The position numbers were made by a program, and so were the translations under genes. From Bradyrhizobium campsiandrae (GTDB lineage Bacteria > Pseudomonadota > Alphaproteobacteria > Rhizobiales > Xanthobacteraceae): a stretch of DNA of 64,000 nucleotides. Positions 62,529 to 64,000 of the stretch are shown here, in pieces (within the stretch, counting starts at the first letter, position 1; every line of letters starts with the position of its first letter). The notes under the pieces were generated by a model. That model saw only the letters and a program-made list of their open reading frames with translations, did no database searches and was not told the DNA's origin. The DNA is taken from the NCBI RefSeq assembly GCF_014529705.1, contig NZ_JAANIH010000028.1:1-64000 (forward strand), written 5' to 3'.

Positions 62529-64000
62529 TCAGATGACCTGATCATCCAATGGACGGTCCTTAGTCTCAGGAAGAAAAAGGAGTCCAACGACGAAAGCTGC
62601 CGTCGCTATCACGATCGGATACCAAAGGCCGGCGAACATATTTCCGTAGGCCGCGACCAAGGCGAAGGCCGTCGTCGGGAGAAAACCGCCAAGCCATCCG
62701 TTTCCGATGTGATAGGGGAGAGACATCGCGGTATACCGTATGCGGGTCGGGAAGAGTTCGACCAAGACCGCGGCTATAGGTCCATACACCATCGCAACCA
62801 GCGCCACGAGCGCAACGAGCATCAGCAGCACCATCGGATAGTTGATCTCCGCAGGGTCGGCCGACTTCGGATAGCCCGCCGCGGAGATCGTTGCGCTGAT
62901 CGCCTTTGTGAAGTCAGCGCCCTTTTTGCCAGCATCCTCTTTCGACAGACCGGACGCTTCGTAGCTGTCCACCCGCTGGTCACCGACCTTGACGTAGGCG
63001 ATAGCGCCAGAGGGAGCGGCTTCGTTTGCGTAACTCACGCCGGCACCGGCAAGGAACGACTTGGCTATGTCGCAGGAGCGCGTAAATTTGGCCGTGCCGA
63101 CAGGATTGAACTGGAAAGAGCACTGGTTCGGATCGGCGACGACGGTGACTGGAGAGCTTCGCTGTGCTGCATAAAGCGCTGGGTTTGCGTAGCGCGTCAG
63201 GCCTTCGAAGATGGGAAAATATAGGACAGCCGCCCCCAGGAAACCAAGGAGGATTATCGGCTTACGACCCACGCGATCGGACAGCGCACCGCAAATTACA
63301 AGCAGGGGTGTTCCGATGACCAGCGCCGCGGCGATGAGAAGATTGGCCGCGATGGGCTCAACTTTCAGCGTCTGGGTCAGGAAGAAGAGTGCATAGAACT
63401 GACCCGTGTACCAGACGACCGCCTGCCCGGCGACCAGACCGAACAACGCAATAAGGACAATCTTGACGTTGGCCCACCGTCCGAATGCTTCGGAGATCGG
63501 CGCCTTGGATATCTTGCCCTCGGCTTTCATGCGCTGAAAAATCGGAGATTCCGTCAGAGACAGGCGGATCCACACGGAAATTCCCAACAGCGCGATGGAG
63601 ACGATGAACGGTATTCGCCACCCCCACATTCCGAAATCCGTCTCGCCCACGGCCAAACGCGTTGCGAGGATCACGATCAACGACAGGAAGAAACCTAACG
63701 TCGCTGTCGTCTGGATCCACGCGGTGTAGAATCCTCGCTTTCCGCGCGGAGAGTGCTCGGCCACATAAGTCGCTGCTCCGCCGTATTCGCCACCCAGCGC
63801 AAGTCCTTGCACCAACCGCAGGACGATCAGAGCGGCCGGTGCGGCCACACCTATGCTGGCATAGGTGGGGAGGATGCCGACCACGAAAGTGGACAACCCC
63901 ATGATTACGATGGTGACGAGGAACGTGTATTTGCGGCCGATCATGTCGCCGAGCCGACCGAAGAATAGAGCGCCAAAGGGACGCACTGCAAAGCCCGCGG
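62529..64000 (-). CDS. MFS transporter, metabolite:H+ symporter (MHS) type, partial
   Basis: A 5'-truncated transporter: the frame runs off the window at 64000. AGFAVRPFGALFFGRLGDMIGRKYTF at the edge is the helix 2/3 loop of the MHS family. About ten further helices follow, with PETKDRPLDD at the C-terminus. Between helices 8 and 9 there is an unusually long soluble loop of about 100 residues (near 275-385), containing two Cys, one in DPNQCSF. The missing part should be about 60-70 residues. Substrate unknown. Confidence 0.9.
   Translation of the reverse strand, partial: AGFAVRPFGALFFGRLGDMIGRKYTFLVTIVIMGLSTFVVGILPTYASIGVAAPAALIVLRLVQGLALGGEYGGAATYVAEHSPRGKRGFYTAWIQTTATLGFFLSLIVILATRLAVGETDFGMWGWRIPFIVSIALLGISVWIRLSLTESPIFQRMKAEGKISKAPISEAFGRWANVKIVLIALFGLVAGQAVVWYTGQFYALFFLTQTLKVEPIAANLLIAAALVIGTPLLVICGALSDRVGRKPIILLGFLGAAVLYFPIFEGLTRYANPALYAAQRSSPVTVVADPNQCSFQFNPVGTAKFTRSCDIAKSFLAGAGVSYANEAAPSGAIAYVKVGDQRVDSYEASGLSKEDAGKKGADFTKAISATISAAGYPKSADPAEINYPMVLLMLVALVALVAMVYGPIAAVLVELFPTRIRYTAMSLPYHIGNGWLGGFLPTTAFALVAAYGNMFAGLWYPIVIATAAFVVGLLFLPETKDRPLDDQVI

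Noticed and set aside
62424..63224. 266-aa plus-strand frame opposite the MHS symporter
   Set aside because: Antisense and Arg-rich; no recognisable domain.
1..64000. CRISPR arrays, tRNA/rRNA genes, phage or IS elements
   Set aside because: No regular repeat-spacer pattern, no RNA gene sequence and no transposase or integrase frame was found anywhere in the window.

Overview
This 64 kb window looks like chromosome or accessory-island DNA from a GC-rich alphaproteobacterium, most likely Bradyrhizobium or a close rhizobial relative. That placement rests on GC-rich codon use, many GlxA-type AraC regulators, an IorAB/cytochrome c dehydrogenase and MHS-type symporters, and is inference, not a marker-gene result. 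I see no rRNA, tRNA, CRISPR array, phage module or intact insertion sequence. Almost every gene is catabolic, a transporter or a local regulator, so this is a mosaic of small pathway cassettes, each with its own regulator.

Layout. (1) 0-4.4 kb, minus strand: C-terminally broken thiolase, enoyl-CoA hydratase, ACAD10-like phosphotransferase and a MarR regulator. (2) 4.6-9.6 kb: a 6PGDH-like reductase, two paralogous isochorismatase-fold hydrolases (5.7 and 8.5 kb), a decayed acyl-CoA ligase, an aldo/keto reductase, a small dimeric alpha/beta-barrel protein and a fused tautomerase. (3) 9.8-13.9 kb: a periplasmic-type molybdenum dehydrogenase operon (tri-haem cytochrome c, 2Fe-2S subunit, Mo subunit). 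(4) 14.6-17.2 kb: TetR, SDR and a secreted DUF3108-like protein. (5) 17.4-29.7 kb: a carbonyl-handling region with three GlxA regulators next to an aldehyde dehydrogenase, two SDRs, a secreted DJ-1 protein and a SnoaL-like protein, plus AraC, LysR and TetR regulators and a frameshifted 6PGDH-like pseudogene. (6) 30.1-32.8 kb: amidase and divergent AraC regulator with a sigma-54-type promoter. (7) 32.9-38.0 kb: MFS, histidinol-dehydrogenase-like enzyme and SDR operon, a divergent tandem MarR-MarR regulator, and a pair of 4-OT-type tautomerases, one with Ala in place of the catalytic Pro. (8) 38.4-47.9 kb: UbiX and UbiD-like decarboxylase with an M20 amidohydrolase, a calcium/proton antiporter relic, AraC, PhzF, a polar amino-acid-type ABC importer and a NylB-like serine hydrolase. 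(9) 48-61.5 kb: a long minus-strand cluster with a complete oligopeptide-type ABC importer, a two-unit LysR-LysR regulator, an LLM flavin monooxygenase, a flavin reductase-nitroreductase fusion, MFS, aldo/keto reductase and a cyclic-amidohydrolase. (10) 62-64 kb: a fused tautomerase and an MHS symporter running off the window.

How it may work together (inference). Region 9 has everything for import, FMNH2-dependent oxygenation, C=O reduction and cyclic amide hydrolysis of an unidentified N- or S-containing compound. Regions 2-3 combine Mo hydroxylation, tautomerisation and amide hydrolysis, a logic resembling nicotinate-type heterocycle degradation. Regions 7-8 combine prenyl-FMN decarboxylation, tautomerases and N-carbamoyl/amide hydrolysis. 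The most unusual features are the two tandem-fused regulators, the reductase-nitroreductase fusion and the Ala1/Pro1 tautomerase pair.
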